Origin: Isoperla grammatica
Taxonomy: Eukaryota; Arthropoda; Insecta; Plecoptera; Perlodidae
Direction: 5' to 3'
NCBI GenBank assembly: GCA_945910005.1
Contig: OX246741.1
Location: 40,395,872-40,459,871, forward strand
Length of the DNA stretch: 64,000 nucleotides
Below are positions 35,785 through 48,289 of the stretch, piece after piece (the stretch's first letter is position 1; each line of letters opens with the position of its first letter). A program made the translations under genes and the position numbers. The notes beneath the pieces are model-generated. The model was given only the letters and a program-made list of their open reading frames with translations, was not told the origin of the DNA and made no database searches.

Positions 35785-36985
35785 CCGTTTCACATTCTCC
35801 CGTCTCACATTCTCCCGTCTCACATTCTCCCGTTTCACATTCGCCCGTCTCACATTCTCCCGTCTCACATTCTCCCGTCTCACATTCTCCCGTCTCACAT
35901 TCTCCCGTCTCACATTCTCCCGTCTCACATTCTCCCGTCTCACATTCTCCCGTTTCACATTCGCCCGTCTCACATTCTCCCGTCTCACATTCTCCCGTCT
36001 CACATTCTCCCGTCTCACATTCGCCCGTCTCACATTCTCCCGTCTCACATTCTCCCGTCTCACATTCTCCCGTTTCACATTCGCCCGTCTCACATTCTCC
36101 CGTTTCACATTCGCCCGTCTCACATTCTCCCGTTTCACATTCGCCCGTCTCACATTCTCCCGTCTCACATTCTCCCGTCCCACATTCTCCCGTCTCACAT
36201 TCTCCCGTCTCACATTCTCCCGTCTCACTTTCTCCCGTCTCACATTCTCCCGTGTTAACAGTATCCCGTTTCACATTCTCCCGTCTCACATTCTCCCGTC
36301 TCACATTCTTCCGTCTCACATTCTCCCGTCTCACATTCTCCCGGGTTAACAGTATCCCGTCTCATACTCTCCCGTCTCAAAATCTCCCGTCTCACACTCT
36401 CCCGTCTCACATTCTCCCGTCTCACATTCTTCCGTCTCACATTCTCCCGGGGTAACAGTATCCCGTCTCATACTCTCCCGTCTCAAAATCTCCCGTCTCA
36501 CACTCTCCCGTCTCACATTCTCCCGTCTCACATTCTCCCGTCTCACATTCTCCCGTCTCACATTCTCCAGTCTCACATTCTCCCGTGTTAACAGTATCCC
36601 GTCTCATACTCTCCCGTCTCACATTCTCCCGTCTCACATTCTCCCGTCTCACATTCTCCCGTGTTAACAGTATCCCGTCTCATACTCTCCCGTCTCATAC
36701 TCTCCCGTCTCACATTCTCCCGTCTCACATTCTTCCGTCTCAAAATCTCCCGTCTCACATTCTCCCGTGTTAACAGTATCCCGTCTCATAATCTCCCGTC
36801 TCAAAATCTCCCGTCTCACATTCTCCCGTCTCACATTCTCCCGTGTTAACAGTATCCCGTCTCATACTCTCCCGTCTCAAAATCTCCCGTCTCACACTCT
36901 CCCGTCTCACCTTCTCCCGTCTTACATTCTCCCGTGTCAAGATTATCCCGTCTCACTTTCCCCCGTCTTACATTTAGCCTGTCTC
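35785..36985. repeat. 15-bp minisatellite, about 79 copies
   Basis: The unit is CCCGTCTCACATTCT. In the left half, a CGTTTCACATTCG variant recurs at about 35,831, 35,951 and 36,071, i.e. a 120-bp (8-unit) higher-order period, then at 30-bp spacing. In the right half the array is punctuated by CCCGTGTTAACAGTAT (36,252, 36,343, 36,449, 36,583, 36,660, 36,766, 36,843, degenerate at 36,930), followed by CCCGTCTCATACTCT. Two minus-strand frames stay open (RRENV and CETGE pentapeptides) simply because the unit is 15 bp and stop-free in those frames. Confidence 0.97.
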
Positions 36986-37271
36986 ACTGTTGGAGAGTTT
37001 AGGTGGATGGGAACTGACGCACTCGCGGTGAAGAGCATTGATGAACATCCGCACGCAGGAGACAAAGATTACGCATTATTCGATTGTTAAGCCTACTGTT
37101 TTGATCCCCCCACCCCTTAAAGTATTCATAATGCCCATAAGGTGATCACATTCTACTACACTGCACTATTTTCAATAAAAAATAAGTAAACTTACTAAGA
37201 ACAAGTGTTACGATTGTATCATATCATTCTTCCCGTACTATAGTGGAAATAGCAAATAAATAAATCTCTTT
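36986..37271. other. Unique spacer after the 15-bp array
   Basis: Nothing recognised. Confidence 0.5.
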
Positions 37272-37445
37272 AAAGTCTACCCACTCAGTTACAAGAACTG
37301 ATTTTCAGTGGAGGACACACCGCTTGTTACGTGCCTCGTTGCTATGACGGCGTCACCGTGTATATGTAGAGAAGCTCTCAGATTTATGTCAACTAGTCGC
37401 CACCGCGGGAATCAAACCCTGGACATTCTGCATAGGAAGCAGGAA
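37272..37445 (-). mobile_element. SINE, best-preserved copy of the CACTCAG family
   Basis: Starts TCTACCCACTCAGTTACAAG and CTGATTTTCAGTGGAGGACA, then GTGCCTCGTTGCTATGACGG. It ends at CCGCGGGAATCAAACCCTGG, which on the minus strand reads GGTTTGATTCCCGCGG, close to a Pol III B box. At about 175 bp it is typical in size for a tRNA-headed SINE. Relatives lie at 22,498, 23,484 and 52,936. Confidence 0.65.
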
Positions 37446-38380
37446 TCCAAATAAACCCTTTAGATAAGTGTTTTAGATTATTAGAAAAGTAAGTCTAAAA
37501 ATAAAACGACGTGATTCTGTTAATTTATATAGTAAGAAGATATTTCAGTGTTAAAACCAAGCGAAATATAAATGTGTAATTACGTATCTCACTGTAAGTT
37601 CGTACTTCGTAATAACTACTGTCTAGACGGTAAATAATTTGAGAATAATGTTCAGGATTTTATATGACGAAAAACTTTAATCTCTTATGGTTTTATAATA
37701 CTTGACCCCATGCTCATCTAGTAGTTCCTCTTTGGTATAGTAAATTTCCAATTTCCGATCCCTTTCTCTCCCTCTCTCTCACTCTCTCTCTCTCATACTA
37801 ATACAGTTGATTACCCGGTTCCTCCACCATCCCCCCCCCCCCCCCCACACACACACATGTGAGACAGCCACCCCTACAGCTGATCTACCCTGGTAACCTA
37901 CATCCACCCCTCCCCCTCACTAGCTGAGGGATTAATCCGGTAATGTCCCCCTCCCCCTCCCCCCCCCGAGACATCCCTACTCCCATCGGTATCGTAACAT
38001 CTTCGTATAACGTCTTGTGGTGGGGGGGGAGGGGGGGTCTTCTCCTCCAGCAGAACGAATGAACCTTACGGCTGTAACGCAAACATGTACTAATAACTTT
38101 TTAAGACCCCCGCCGACCCTAACCAAGTCTTCATTACGGAATTACGTCCCGAAAGTATCTACGCTGGCTTCCACTCCCGGTTTTATGGTCGTTTAGCTAA
38201 CCAGCCGACCTGGTCGAAGTTAATCAAAGGGCCGGAGGATGTTGGAGATAAACTAGCGGAGAGTATCTGTGATTCAACGTTTACTCACCTTCTCAGGCCG
38301 GTGGAGGTCGGGGTACATTGGACGTCGTAGTCAATACCATCATACTGTGGGTTTCGCAACCATGCTCTAAGGATTCTGCA
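37446..38380. other. Intergenic sequence with C/G-rich tracts
   Basis: No gene recognised. It contains a (CT)n-rich stretch at 37,765-37,795, a C16 tract at 37,831-37,846 followed by (CA)n, and C-rich then G-rich segments (37,945-37,970 and 38,020-38,040) that are inverted relative to each other. Confidence 0.5.
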
Positions 38381-38668
38381 CTTGGTTTCAGCCTAACTTA
38401 CACCCTGACAATCACCAACCTGAAAGGGCTACTTAGCCGTCGCCTTCTTTGTTGAAAGTTGTGCATGTCAGTCATACTTGGTTCCAACCTAACTAACACC
38501 CTGACAATCACCAACCTGAAAGGCCTACTTAGCCGACGCCTTCTTTGTTGAAAGTTGTACATGTCAGTCATACTTGGTTCCAACCTAACTAACACCCAGC
38601 CAATCACCAACCTGAAAGGGCTACTTAGCCGTCGCCTTCTTTGATGAAAGTTGTACACTTCAGTCATG
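38381..38668. repeat. 96-bp tandem repeat, 3 copies
   Basis: CTTGGTT starts at 38,381, 38,477 and 38,573. Shared sequence includes ACACCCTGACAATCACCAAC and CTACTTAGCCG.CGCCTTCTT. A 101-codon minus-strand frame spans it because 96 is divisible by 3; its repeated peptide core is NFQQRRRRLS. Confidence 0.93.
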
Positions 38669-38871
38669 TATAAAATCTCCAGCAACAGTCGATTCGGTGG
38701 CACACAGTTACAAAAAGCCGGGACCTTCCCCTATAAAGGGTTAGCTGTATTCGTAATGGTCACTTGGTCCGTGGGGTTTGTAGCTGTCGGTACCGGCCGA
38801 GAAGGTGAGTGCTTTTTTGAATAATGGGGATGATTTACATCGATTATCTACACAAAATCATCGCCTCCTTC

Positions 38872-38912
38872 GAGGTTAGTGATTGTCAGGGTGTTTCTTA
38901 GGTAGGAACCAC
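38872..38912 (-). repeat. Inverted partial copy of the 96-bp unit
   Basis: Read on the minus strand, GGTTCCTACCTAAGAAACAC then CCTGACAATCACTAACCTCG aligns with GGTTCCAACCTAACTAACAC then CCTGACAATCACCAACCTG of the 96-bp array. It lies about 200 bp downstream in opposite orientation. Confidence 0.75.
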
Positions 38913-40545
38913 CTTTATAGGTGTGAAGAAGTGGTGGTATCATTAAAGACCTATCTTTTACAAACAAAGTGATGTTTTATGGCTTATTCTTCAGAGTACC
39001 ACAACATTACGAAACGAATCGTTTTTTCTTGCTTTTACATAATATGTTTATCTCGGCTTTGTGGTCCCAATGACAAAATTACATCCTTTACAAAATAGCA
39101 ACTTGCCCGATACTTCTGTTTTCTTTGAATTACACTGCATGAGAGGTTTATGTCATTACAGAATATGAAATATAATGCGAATGAATGAGTGTATTTCGTG
39201 GTATTTGGGATTAAATTTCAGATTCCTGCGGCATTGCATAAATTTGACGATACGGCATCACACGTACTTCAAATATCCACAAGTACGATGCAGATTAGCA
39301 AGCACATCTTAAACATCAGACGCTTTAAGATAGAAATGGTTTAACCTATATAATATGTCCTATCTGCAATAAACAAGTATATTTTATAGACATGAATAAC
39401 TAACTAAGTTCTTTGTATGTCGTGGAGATAAGTGTCTATAATGTTATATACGACCGTCTTAAATGCGTCCTCTACGGTGATGGTTACTTGCAATGTTGCT
39501 ACATAGTTATAGACCCTACCTCAATGTAGACAGGTGGTTAGGAGAAGATTCTGGGTAGTCAGTTCCCAGGGAATATTTCTTTTACCATCAGTATCCAATG
39601 AAACTTACCTAAAACAAAAGAAAACACAATTAGATTTCCATAGTGTTAACTTCCTTATTACTCTATATATTTAAAGCACCACTTACAACAATAATAATAT
39701 TAATAAAAACCACACAACTTTCACAACGTTGTGGCATTAGTGGAATACATTGCCAATGACTGAAGTAATATTGTTGCATGGAATCATTTACACCGTATTA
39801 CTCTACTGTAGAGGAAATAGTCCTGTTTCAAATAGTTTTTAACATGTACAATGAGTATCAAATCGAGAACGATTACCCTCCTTGCGTCTACCAGTCCCCA
39901 CAAAGAAAGAACGCAACCACAACCGGTAGACTTAGGTTAATAAATAATAGATTTATAGACAACGCTTTAATCTGGTCATCGGCTTACAACAATTTTTCGA
40001 CTGGTTTAAGAGTTTTTGTCCATTCTCCCATTTAAATCGGCCCAACTGTTAATGAAGTGTATCTCTCACTTGATGAACGTATACAGCAGTCGAGAATGCG
40101 ATGCTGGAGGATTACACGAGAGAGAGAGGGAGAGAGAGGGGCGCTAAGATCCCACATATATATAATCCCCACGCCAACACACATAAAATAGTCGTGGCGG
40201 GTAAAAAATACTGTGAGTGCAAAGTCTTGTTAAGACTCCCTCTCAGCTTTATTATGTACACGAGAGTCAACATTTCGGGGGCTTAGGCTCAAGTTTTAAG
40301 GCTCAGGGTGGCGCCCAGACGAGGCTCTTCTCGACAACAGGTTAAGAACTTGGGAACTAACGTGTTCCAAATTATTCTAGACACCAGAGACAGTCAGGGG
40401 TGTCAAAGGCGAGGAAGTCACTTCTTGGCAATAATACAAGAGCAATAATGAACTAAACAACATTGAAACATGGATTTATTAATTTTGTCCTCAAAAAAAA
40501 AAAAAATACAACGTTACGAATTATTATCGACATCCAATACGACCA
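38913..40545. other. Unique AT-rich intergenic sequence
   Basis: No gene recognised. The 85-codon plus frame 39,778-40,035 has ordinary composition but no identifiable domain. A (GAGAGG)-type run lies at 40,120-40,140. Confidence 0.4.
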
Positions 40546-40690
40546 GGGGTCCTATTATGTAACTTTTACTGACGATCCTGAAATAGCTTCTGCCTGAAGT
40601 CGAACTTGTTTGCTCAATATTACATTACATTTTAGATTCAGGCTGATCTCATTTCAGGATCGACAGTGGAAAGTAACAGAATAGGCCCCC
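40546..40690. mobile_element. MITE, about 145 bp with long imperfect TIRs
   Basis: The left arm begins GGGGTCCTATTATGTAAC and runs through CGATCCTGAAAT. The right arm ends with its inverse, ATTTCAGGATCG then GTAACAGAATAGGCCCC. Arms are about 58-62 bp with scattered mismatches around a spacer of about 25 bp. A possible 3-bp duplication CCA flanks it, but its placement is ambiguous within the C run. No coding capacity. Confidence 0.75.
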
Positions 40691-40849
40691 AGATGGTGTC
40701 ACAACTCACATGTGAGGTAAAGCCATCTCAAAACTGGCATCAAGTTCTGCTATGTTGCTATGTGTGTTGCTGTGTTAATTAAACATATTGAGAACTACGA
40801 GTAAATCACTTTTTCTCTTGTCTTCACTTTATAAGAAGTGTCCTATAGT

Positions 40850-41503
40850 TAGAGGTGTTTGTTTTTCGCGGACCGCGAAATCGCGAAAAGTGTTGATAAA
40901 GAATTAAAACATCAAAATTTCACCGCGAAAAGAAAATTCGCGAAATCCGTCCATTTCCAGTCATAACACCGAAATTTGTATTAAAGAGCGAAATAACACG
41001 AAATATCGATTGTTTTTAATTTATTTATAAACATTTTTAAAAAATGTAAATTTACTATTACAGTCAAACTTTATTACAACACAATCGTGGGGACTTAATA
41101 TTTTTTCATTATAATGATGATTTCGTTAAGAAGGTCAACGATTTATTTTTGCTGAGATTCGGCGTCAAGCAGAGCAAACGAGTACAATTCTGAGGGATTT
41201 TACGTGACGGACAAGAAGATGCTTATTATGTGTTGTGACTGCCGCCTTTAATTCGACCGTAAAGACACACTAGACAAACACAGGTAATGGTAATGTTAAT
41301 ACACTTCGTATTAACTAGTACTAGTTGGTACATACAACTCAAATAAATTAAATTACATTAAAATTCCTTTTTAATTTAAACATGTTTCTGGTGAAATTTA
41401 CAGTAGAAAATCTCCCAAAAAGCATAACACCGCCGTAACATCGAAATTAGTAAATCAATAAACGAAATTTAGGAAAACATAACACCATTTACAAACACCT
41501 CTA
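40850..41503. mobile_element. Decayed hAT transposon, 654 bp, with BED-finger remnant
   Basis: The ends TAGAGGTGTTTGT (40,850) and ACAAACACCTCTA (ending 41,503) are a perfect 13-bp inverted repeat. Exact 8-bp duplications CCTATAGT flank it at 40,842-40,849 and 41,504-41,511. This is diagnostic of hAT (TIR of the YARNG type plus 8-bp duplication). The interior repeats CGCGAAAT/CGAAAT motifs near both ends, possibly subterminal binding sites. Confidence 0.93.
41196..41286 (+). pseudogene. BED/CGGBP1-like zinc-finger remnant inside the hAT element
   Basis: A forward frame reads MLIMCCDCRL, then a stop, then FDRKDTLDKHR. The spacing of a cysteine pair followed by RKDT..KH resembles the N-terminal BED/CGGBP1-like finger of hAT transposases. 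The in-frame stop and absence of a catalytic domain mark it as a dead fragment. The match is by eye to a motif pattern, so it is tentative. Confidence 0.45.
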
Positions 41504-41511
41504 CCTATAGT

Positions 41512-42235
41512 AGATTGAAGTAAGTGATGTAAGTATCCATAAGATTTTGATAAGACTGCCAACGACTGAGTCGGCAATATGAATCCCTACAACTCCTGAG
41601 TGATAAAGTTGATATTTTATTTATGGTGCATGAATCCATTTAAATTTATGAATTTTCTTCCTACATTTTAGTGTAGTTTTGTATTGAATACAATGCACAA
41701 CTAAAATTACTACCAAAATATGTTACTCAAAACTGATTCCCAAGAGTTTTAAATATATTGAGAACTCATGACATTTGACTACCTAAAAAAATATCTACGA
41801 TTTTTTCGAAAAAAAAAACACAAAAAAAACACAACATATTGTCTTCAACCAATCAATAACAAAATATATCGAATATGCCTTCTAATGATGGGAAATACAT
41901 TTAATAGTTTATAGTACTATTATTGATATTGAAATTATCTTTAATAGAATGCTAGTTTATACTTGACTACATAATATTTTAAAACCGTTGACTTCATTCA
42001 AAATGTATAACGCCATGACCGAGTTGCAATTTACATGTCCAAATACACCAAGATGCACTAATTACACTGTAACATATGGTTGTTTAGATTAAAGCTGTCT
42101 AGTTATTAATGAGCCTTCGATAACTCATGTTTAATGAGTTGGTAAATATCTTCGTGTGTAAAATCGAATCTTAAATACATATCTAGAAGATCGTGACGTG
42201 TTACCTATACTGAAGAAGAACGCATTTTGAAACCT
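41512..42235. other. Unique AT-rich sequence
   Basis: Nothing recognised. Confidence 0.5.
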
Positions 42236-42417
42236 CTGTTGCAACACGGAAGTAGGCCGGGCAAACGGAAGATTGTCACACAAAAAGCAAAGAGCTCTTC
42301 AACGGGTACTCGCTAGTCTATTTCAGCTGTTGCAACACGGAAGTAGGCCGGGCAAACGGAAGATTGTCACACAAAAAGCAAAGAGCTCTTCAACGGGTAC
42401 TCGATAGTCTATTTCTG
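42236..42417. repeat. 91-bp direct duplication (2 copies)
   Basis: CTGTTGCAACACGGAAGTAG begins at 42,236 and again at 42,327. The copies are almost identical through GGGTACTCG.TAGTCTATTTC, so the duplication is recent. Confidence 0.95.
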
Positions 42418-44079
42418 TGTTTAGTCTTTAGTACATACTGATTTTGTGTAATAAAATATATTTTTAGGGTTGGAAAGTATTAAGTTTTACACACTTATTT
42501 TGACCACTTATCTTATTACAAACCTAATTTTGAATTTCACGTTATTGTTATGTATTATTTTACACATATTGCATGTTTCAAAATATTTGTGGAGTCTTTG
42601 CACATTTGTACACATTTCCATGTTTCGTAGTAGGCCTACATAATATATGAGATATTTTCAAATAATAGAAGAAATTATGTTACATGATATAGCCCACACA
42701 AGTATCAACTTTTTGAAATATTTTCAAGAAAACAGCTAGAACATAAATTTTATATTTTGTCAGCTACGAATATAAATTTTTAATACCTGTAATCAATAAC
42801 TAATAATGTAATTTAATTTTAAAACGGTTTAGAAGTTTTATTTCCATTAATATTAAATATTTAATAGATATTTACAAATATGTTACAAATTTTCTGACAA
42901 ATACATCAGGACTCTTATTGATCCAGACTGAGTTATGTGGTAGCTGTAAACTCCAGATTAGTATTATCTAAAGGAAGAAGAATTATAAACATTGCAAATT
43001 TTACCGCGTTTCGAAAAACAATCTCTTCAAATACTAAAGCGAAATTAGCTTACAACAATGTGATGCTGCTTACAAATGCTTTTACAATCTCTTGTTACAA
43101 TCTTGTTTGTGAGAAAACCACGATCACAAAAATACGACAAGAACAACTTTAACACACAGTGGTAACAATAATATATCTAAGAATAGGAAGAAGAAATACA
43201 AATAACATAAACGACATCAAAATAAAGTAAACAAACAGCTTGTTCTGACATCGAAACCGCACAACCATCTAATTTAGTCTCCCCTGTTGAAAGCATCACT
43301 TTGCTTAAAGTTGTACACATGGTGATATTCATCTCAAGTTACCAACATAACAAACGACAAAACAACCAACTTCTCAACTCTCCCATCTCCTCTTCTCTTA
43401 ACCGGACATTATTTTACACAATCCGCTACGCCGGCCCCTCCCCCCCCCCCCCCCCCCCCCCCTCCATTGTTCTAACACAACATTACAGGCTCTTGAAACC
43501 GCCTAGTCCTTCTAAAATACGGGCACTATATAACATACCCAATAATTGTTACAAGATGCATTAACTTAAAACGTTACGCCCAACAGTTGATTTGAAAAAA
43601 TAAATCAAAAACGATGTGGTTTTATTTTGTTGGTATCAAGGATTACTACAGGACATGTTAGAGGGTATAACCGTGGGTATAGCGTTTCGTGTACACAAAA
43701 AAGATACTTGTACATAATACATTGAGCGATTACGTAAAGTCATTAACAGGTTTTGTTTGCGAGGTTTGATGTGTGAGTTGCTATGCTAGCATGAGAGAAT
43801 AATGGGGCTCTACTCTTCATCAAACGTTTTGACTTATGACGTGTTTAAAGAGACCAACTCACGTGAGTGTGTGTTCTATTGTGGTTGCGATGTGGTGTGG
43901 TACCCGTCGCTAGTTTCCAGGCACAGACAAAACAAATCACTTGTTCCATGATGTTTATTTGTCTTGTGGATTTGTTCCTGTTCCAATGCAGGAGGCCCAG
44001 GGTTCTATTCGCGGTTCAGGCTGGGATTTTTGACATAAATCAATCTGTCTGTTACAGAAAGCCGTTTAAAAATATTAAC
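42418..44079. other. AT-rich intergenic sequence with a C23 tract
   Basis: No gene recognised. The longest homopolymer in the window apart from the LINE tail, 23 C, lies at 43,440-43,462. Short frames at 42,937-43,152 and 43,301-43,564 have no known domain. Confidence 0.45.
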
Positions 44080-45530
44080 ACAAGGCCTTCACGTATATAT
44101 GCAAGTCTACTACAAGGCCTTCACGTAGCTGCAAGGCTTTCACGTATATATGTGTCTACTACAAGGCCTTCACGTAGCTGCAAGGGTTCCACGTATATAT
44201 GCAAGTCTACTACAAGGCTTTTACGTATATATGTGTCTACTACAAGGCTTCCACGTATATGTGTCTACTACAAGGCTTCCACGTATATGTGTCTACTACA
44301 AGGCTTCCACGTATATGTGTCTACTACAAGGCTTCCACGTATATATGTGTCTACTACAAGGCTTCCACGTATATGTGTCTACTACAAGGCCTTCACGTAG
44401 CTGCAAGGGTTCCACGTATATATGCAAGTCTACTACAAGGCTTTTACGTATATATGTGTCTACTACAAGGCTTCCACGTATATATGTATCTACTACAAGG
44501 CTTTCACGTATATATGTGTCTACTACAAGGCCTTCACGTATATATGTGTCTACTACAAGGCCTTCACGTAGCTGCAAGGCTTTCACGTATATATGCAAGT
44601 CTACTACAAGGCCTTCACGTAGCTGCAAGGCTTTCACGTATATATGTGTCTACTACAAGGCCTTCACGTAGCTGCAAGGCTTTCACGTATATATGCAAGT
44701 CTACTACAAGGCTTACACGTATATATGTGTCTACTACAAGGCCTTCACGTATATATGTGTCTACTACAAGGCCTTCACGTAGCTGCAAGGCTTTCACGTA
44801 TATATGCAAGTCTACTACAAGGCCTTCACGTAGCTGCAAGGCTTTCACGTATATATGTGTCTACTACAAGGCCTTCACGTAGCTGCAAGGCTTTCACGTA
44901 TATATGCAAGTCTACTACAAGGCTTCCACGTATATATGTGTCTACTACAAGGCTTCCACGTATATGTGTCTACTACAAGGCCTTCACGTAGCTGCAAGGC
45001 TTTCACGTATATATGCAAGTCTACTACAAGGCTTCCACGTATACATGCAAGTCTACTACAAGGCTTCCACGTATATATGTAAGTTTACTAAAAGGTCTTC
45101 ACGTATATGTACGTCTACCACAAGGCTGTCATGTATATGCGTGTCTACAACAATGCCTTCACGTATCTGTGTACGTCTACCACAAGGCCTTCACGTATAT
45201 GTGTGTCTACCACAAGGCATTCACGTATATGTACGCCTACCACAAGGCTGTCATGTATATGCGTATCTACAACAATTCCTTCACGTATCTGTGTACGTCT
45301 ACCACAAGGCCTTCACGTATATGTGTGTCTACCACATCACGTATATATGTGTCTACCACAAGGTTTTCACGTATATGTGTAAGTCTACCACAAGGCCTTC
45401 ACGTATGTGTGTCTACCACAAGGTTTTCACGTATATGTGTGTCTACCACAAGGTTTTCACGTATATGTGTGTCTACCACAAGGCCTTCACGTGGCTGCTG
45501 TTAGTCTAGTAAAAGGCCTTCACGTATTGA
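44080..45530. repeat. About 28-bp compound minisatellite, 50 or so units
   Basis: The basic unit is TCTACTACAAGGCTTCCACG then TATATGTG (28 bp), with a 30-bp form (TATATATGTG), a CAAG-ending form (ATATATGCAAG) and an interleaved short unit CTTCACGTAGCTGCAAGG. From about 45,070 onward, units diverge to CTACCACAAGG and TGTATATGCGTG, so the right flank is older. The rotation of 28-bp units through frames gives overlapping frames of up to 227 codons on both strands, none convincing. All units retain CACGTA. Confidence 0.95.
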
Positions 45531-48057
45531 AGCTTCCCTACAGCTCGCGAGCTACGGCTGCACTTGCTGCAGTAGCCCAGTCCGAATAGAAGCGCGGCTG
45601 TCTGGAATACCAATGCGGGTCTTAGCGCGGATGCCGGATATGAAGGGATCTGCTGTATTAGTGGCGCGCGACGCACATAAAATAAAGAGGGCTGTGGATA
45701 ATCCGGCGACGAGTTTCCCGCGCACTGCACCACTATTCTACAACAACAACAACATCTGAGTAGGTCAAGTATGTTTCACATAACATATTAGTGCTGACGA
45801 ATCATAATGTATCAATATTAAAACACACTTATTTGAACTTAAACCTGGCTTACTTAATTAAAAACACTGAGATATTTTAAGTTCAAATATTTGTATTTTA
45901 TTATCATATTCCAGGCTAGCAATTATGCTATGTTAACGTATAATATTATTCTCAATTTAGTAAGTGTTTAGCGTTTTAATCTTGAGGTGTGATGCTTGAA
46001 AAAGGGTAAGATCGCGCGGTTCTAAAAAGGGACCACCATAACATTATAGTGATGCTTTTCGATAAATATTGTGATACAATAATCATCTTGAGTGTCTTCC
46101 AACACTTGTACAAGTTCCAGTGATAGTGATACGGTATTATTCAAAGTAGATTGCGATGAATGCAGAGAGATACAGATATGATCAATAGGTCACTTAGCAC
46201 ACGACGGACTTGTACATATATCACACGTGACAAAGCCGAGCAGTTACCATACACGCGGCGAGATGAAACACTTACAACACACTTCTTGCTTTTAAATAAA
46301 CACCTCCAGATATTTCAACTATGTCGTCCGTGGTTAATTCTTTTTAACTTCATTTTTATGTTTTAATGGTTTTCATGTTCGTCCATTTGTGTTTCTATAT
46401 CGGGGAAGTTTACGTATATTTAGTGTCGGTTGAGAAGGCGATATCTTAGATTAGTAGAATGTGTGAAAGAAGCCGAAAAGGTGTAAATTTAAAGTGAGTT
46501 AAATTTGTCAAAGACACTATTAATCAATTTGCCAGTTTTCTCTCCAGCAACATTTTATCCTCTAGTGTTAAACACAGACACGATTGTTTGTATTCTAGAG
46601 TCAGTTTTTTTCTTTTTTTTATATATAATTTTCGTGTTTTGTTAAATAGATACATGTTGTATTTGAGAGGATGACACGGGAAATATTTGCTGAATATTTA
46701 GTAAGGAGATCGTAAGCTCTACCATGTAACACAATAATCAATTTAAGCGAGATACTCTAATTTGATCTCTAGTTGACCTCTAAGAACCTGTCACGTATCA
46801 TGCTATTGATCTTTGGCCGGTATTCCAAAAGCCTGCTAAATGCTTGGTTTGAACTTAAGACCCCCACTGAAAATCAGTGCATAGACAGTAAATTAAATGC
46901 AAATTGTTTAGATATTTAATTAGCATCTATAAACTTGTTTAGAGTGATATTTTAGTATCTCGAAATGATAGTTACTTCACTAGCCTTCTAAACAGTTCAC
47001 GATACTTTACATTGACGTTTTATAGAAACCGGATATTGTTTACATCATAACTGAAGAAAACCTTGAAAAAGGAATTGCAGTCAGGTTTGTACGCGAGCTT
47101 GCAACAATTAGAAGCAAAGTGCCCCGTGCTATCAATGGGGCATCCTTGCTACTTGAAACGTACTCCGTAGCCCCAATACCAACGTACGAACATCAACCTA
47201 CGTCCAATCACTCATCCCAACAACGAAAAAGAAATAAAGAATAACTAAATTCTATAAACTCGGCAGTAAAAACAATTGAGTTAGTTGAGAACAAATGAGT
47301 GGCCGACTGTTGACTGGTGAAACGTAGTAAAAAAACTAACACACAATCAGTTTGTATCTTTATTGCTCGGAGTCTTAAAGCTGTCAGCCTAATGCAGGTT
47401 GTGAGATGTAGGTAGATAGCTTCGAGTAGCAACACGACGTAGTGGAGAACAGAAGGTACCATGTGCGAGAACGCCTTGCCTCGCTATATGTGCACTCTAT
47501 GTGGATGAAATACGATGTGAACACTCTCAAACATTTTTACTCCATCACGTTATTATTAGAATGAGAGTTACAAGTGGAATCTATTTTACTGTAAGGGTTA
47601 TTTGTATGCTTTTTTTTTACAGTTTTTGGATAGCATCTGAAGACTTTTGAATGAGCTTTATGTAAATGTTGCTTTATGTGCGATGAACCTGCAGTTTACC
47701 AGTAATAAGTTTTGTTGAATTGTTTGTATGTCCACCTACTCTGCGGAAACCTCCATTTGTGTCGGTTACGATTGATGTAAAATGCTGTAAAATAACTGTC
47801 AAAAAGTAAACCGAAATGTGTAATCTCATACAGAATTTAGTGCTCTTAGAAATGTTCTTCGTTCAAACAAATACTTTTGTTTTTCAAATGTTCTTATTTT
47901 TAAAGAAGAACATTTGGAAAACGAAAACATGTAAGCCTATATTGGCACAAAGAAACAATTATAATAACGAGTACTAAATAATCTAGGATATGACATATTT
48001 TGTTTCACTATGTGACAATTTTAAATCATTTTTAATAGACCAAAATCGGGGTTTCCT
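45531..48057. other. Intergenic sequence
   Basis: No gene recognised. The stretch 45,540-45,730 is higher in GC/CpG. A hairpin (47,874-47,895 with 47,905-47,929; TTTTTCAAATGTTCTT versus AAGAACATTTGGAAAA) is present. Frames at 46,160-46,366 (+) and 47,208-47,462 (-) are unrecognised. Confidence 0.4.
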
Positions 48058-48242
48058 CAGTATAGTTGTACACACAGCCCTAACGTAACGTCCGTCGGAC
48101 ATGCAGTGGTGTATCTTGACCGTGTTCACGTTCACAGGGGCGTCCAGTGCCGCAGTATAGTTGTACACACAGCCCTAACGTAACGTTGTCGGACATGCAG
48201 TGGTGTATCTTGACCGTGTTCACGTTCACAGGGGCGTCCAGT
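48058..48242. repeat. 95-bp direct duplication (2 copies)
   Basis: CAGTATAGTTGTACACACAG begins at 48,058 and 48,153. The copies share GGACATGCAGTGGTGTATCT and end in AGGGGCGTCCAGTGC. They differ by small indels around CCGTC/TTGTC. Confidence 0.93.
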
Positions 48243-48289
48243 GCTCCGTGCACAGATGTGGTCGATACAACCCGACCCACTGCAGCTGA

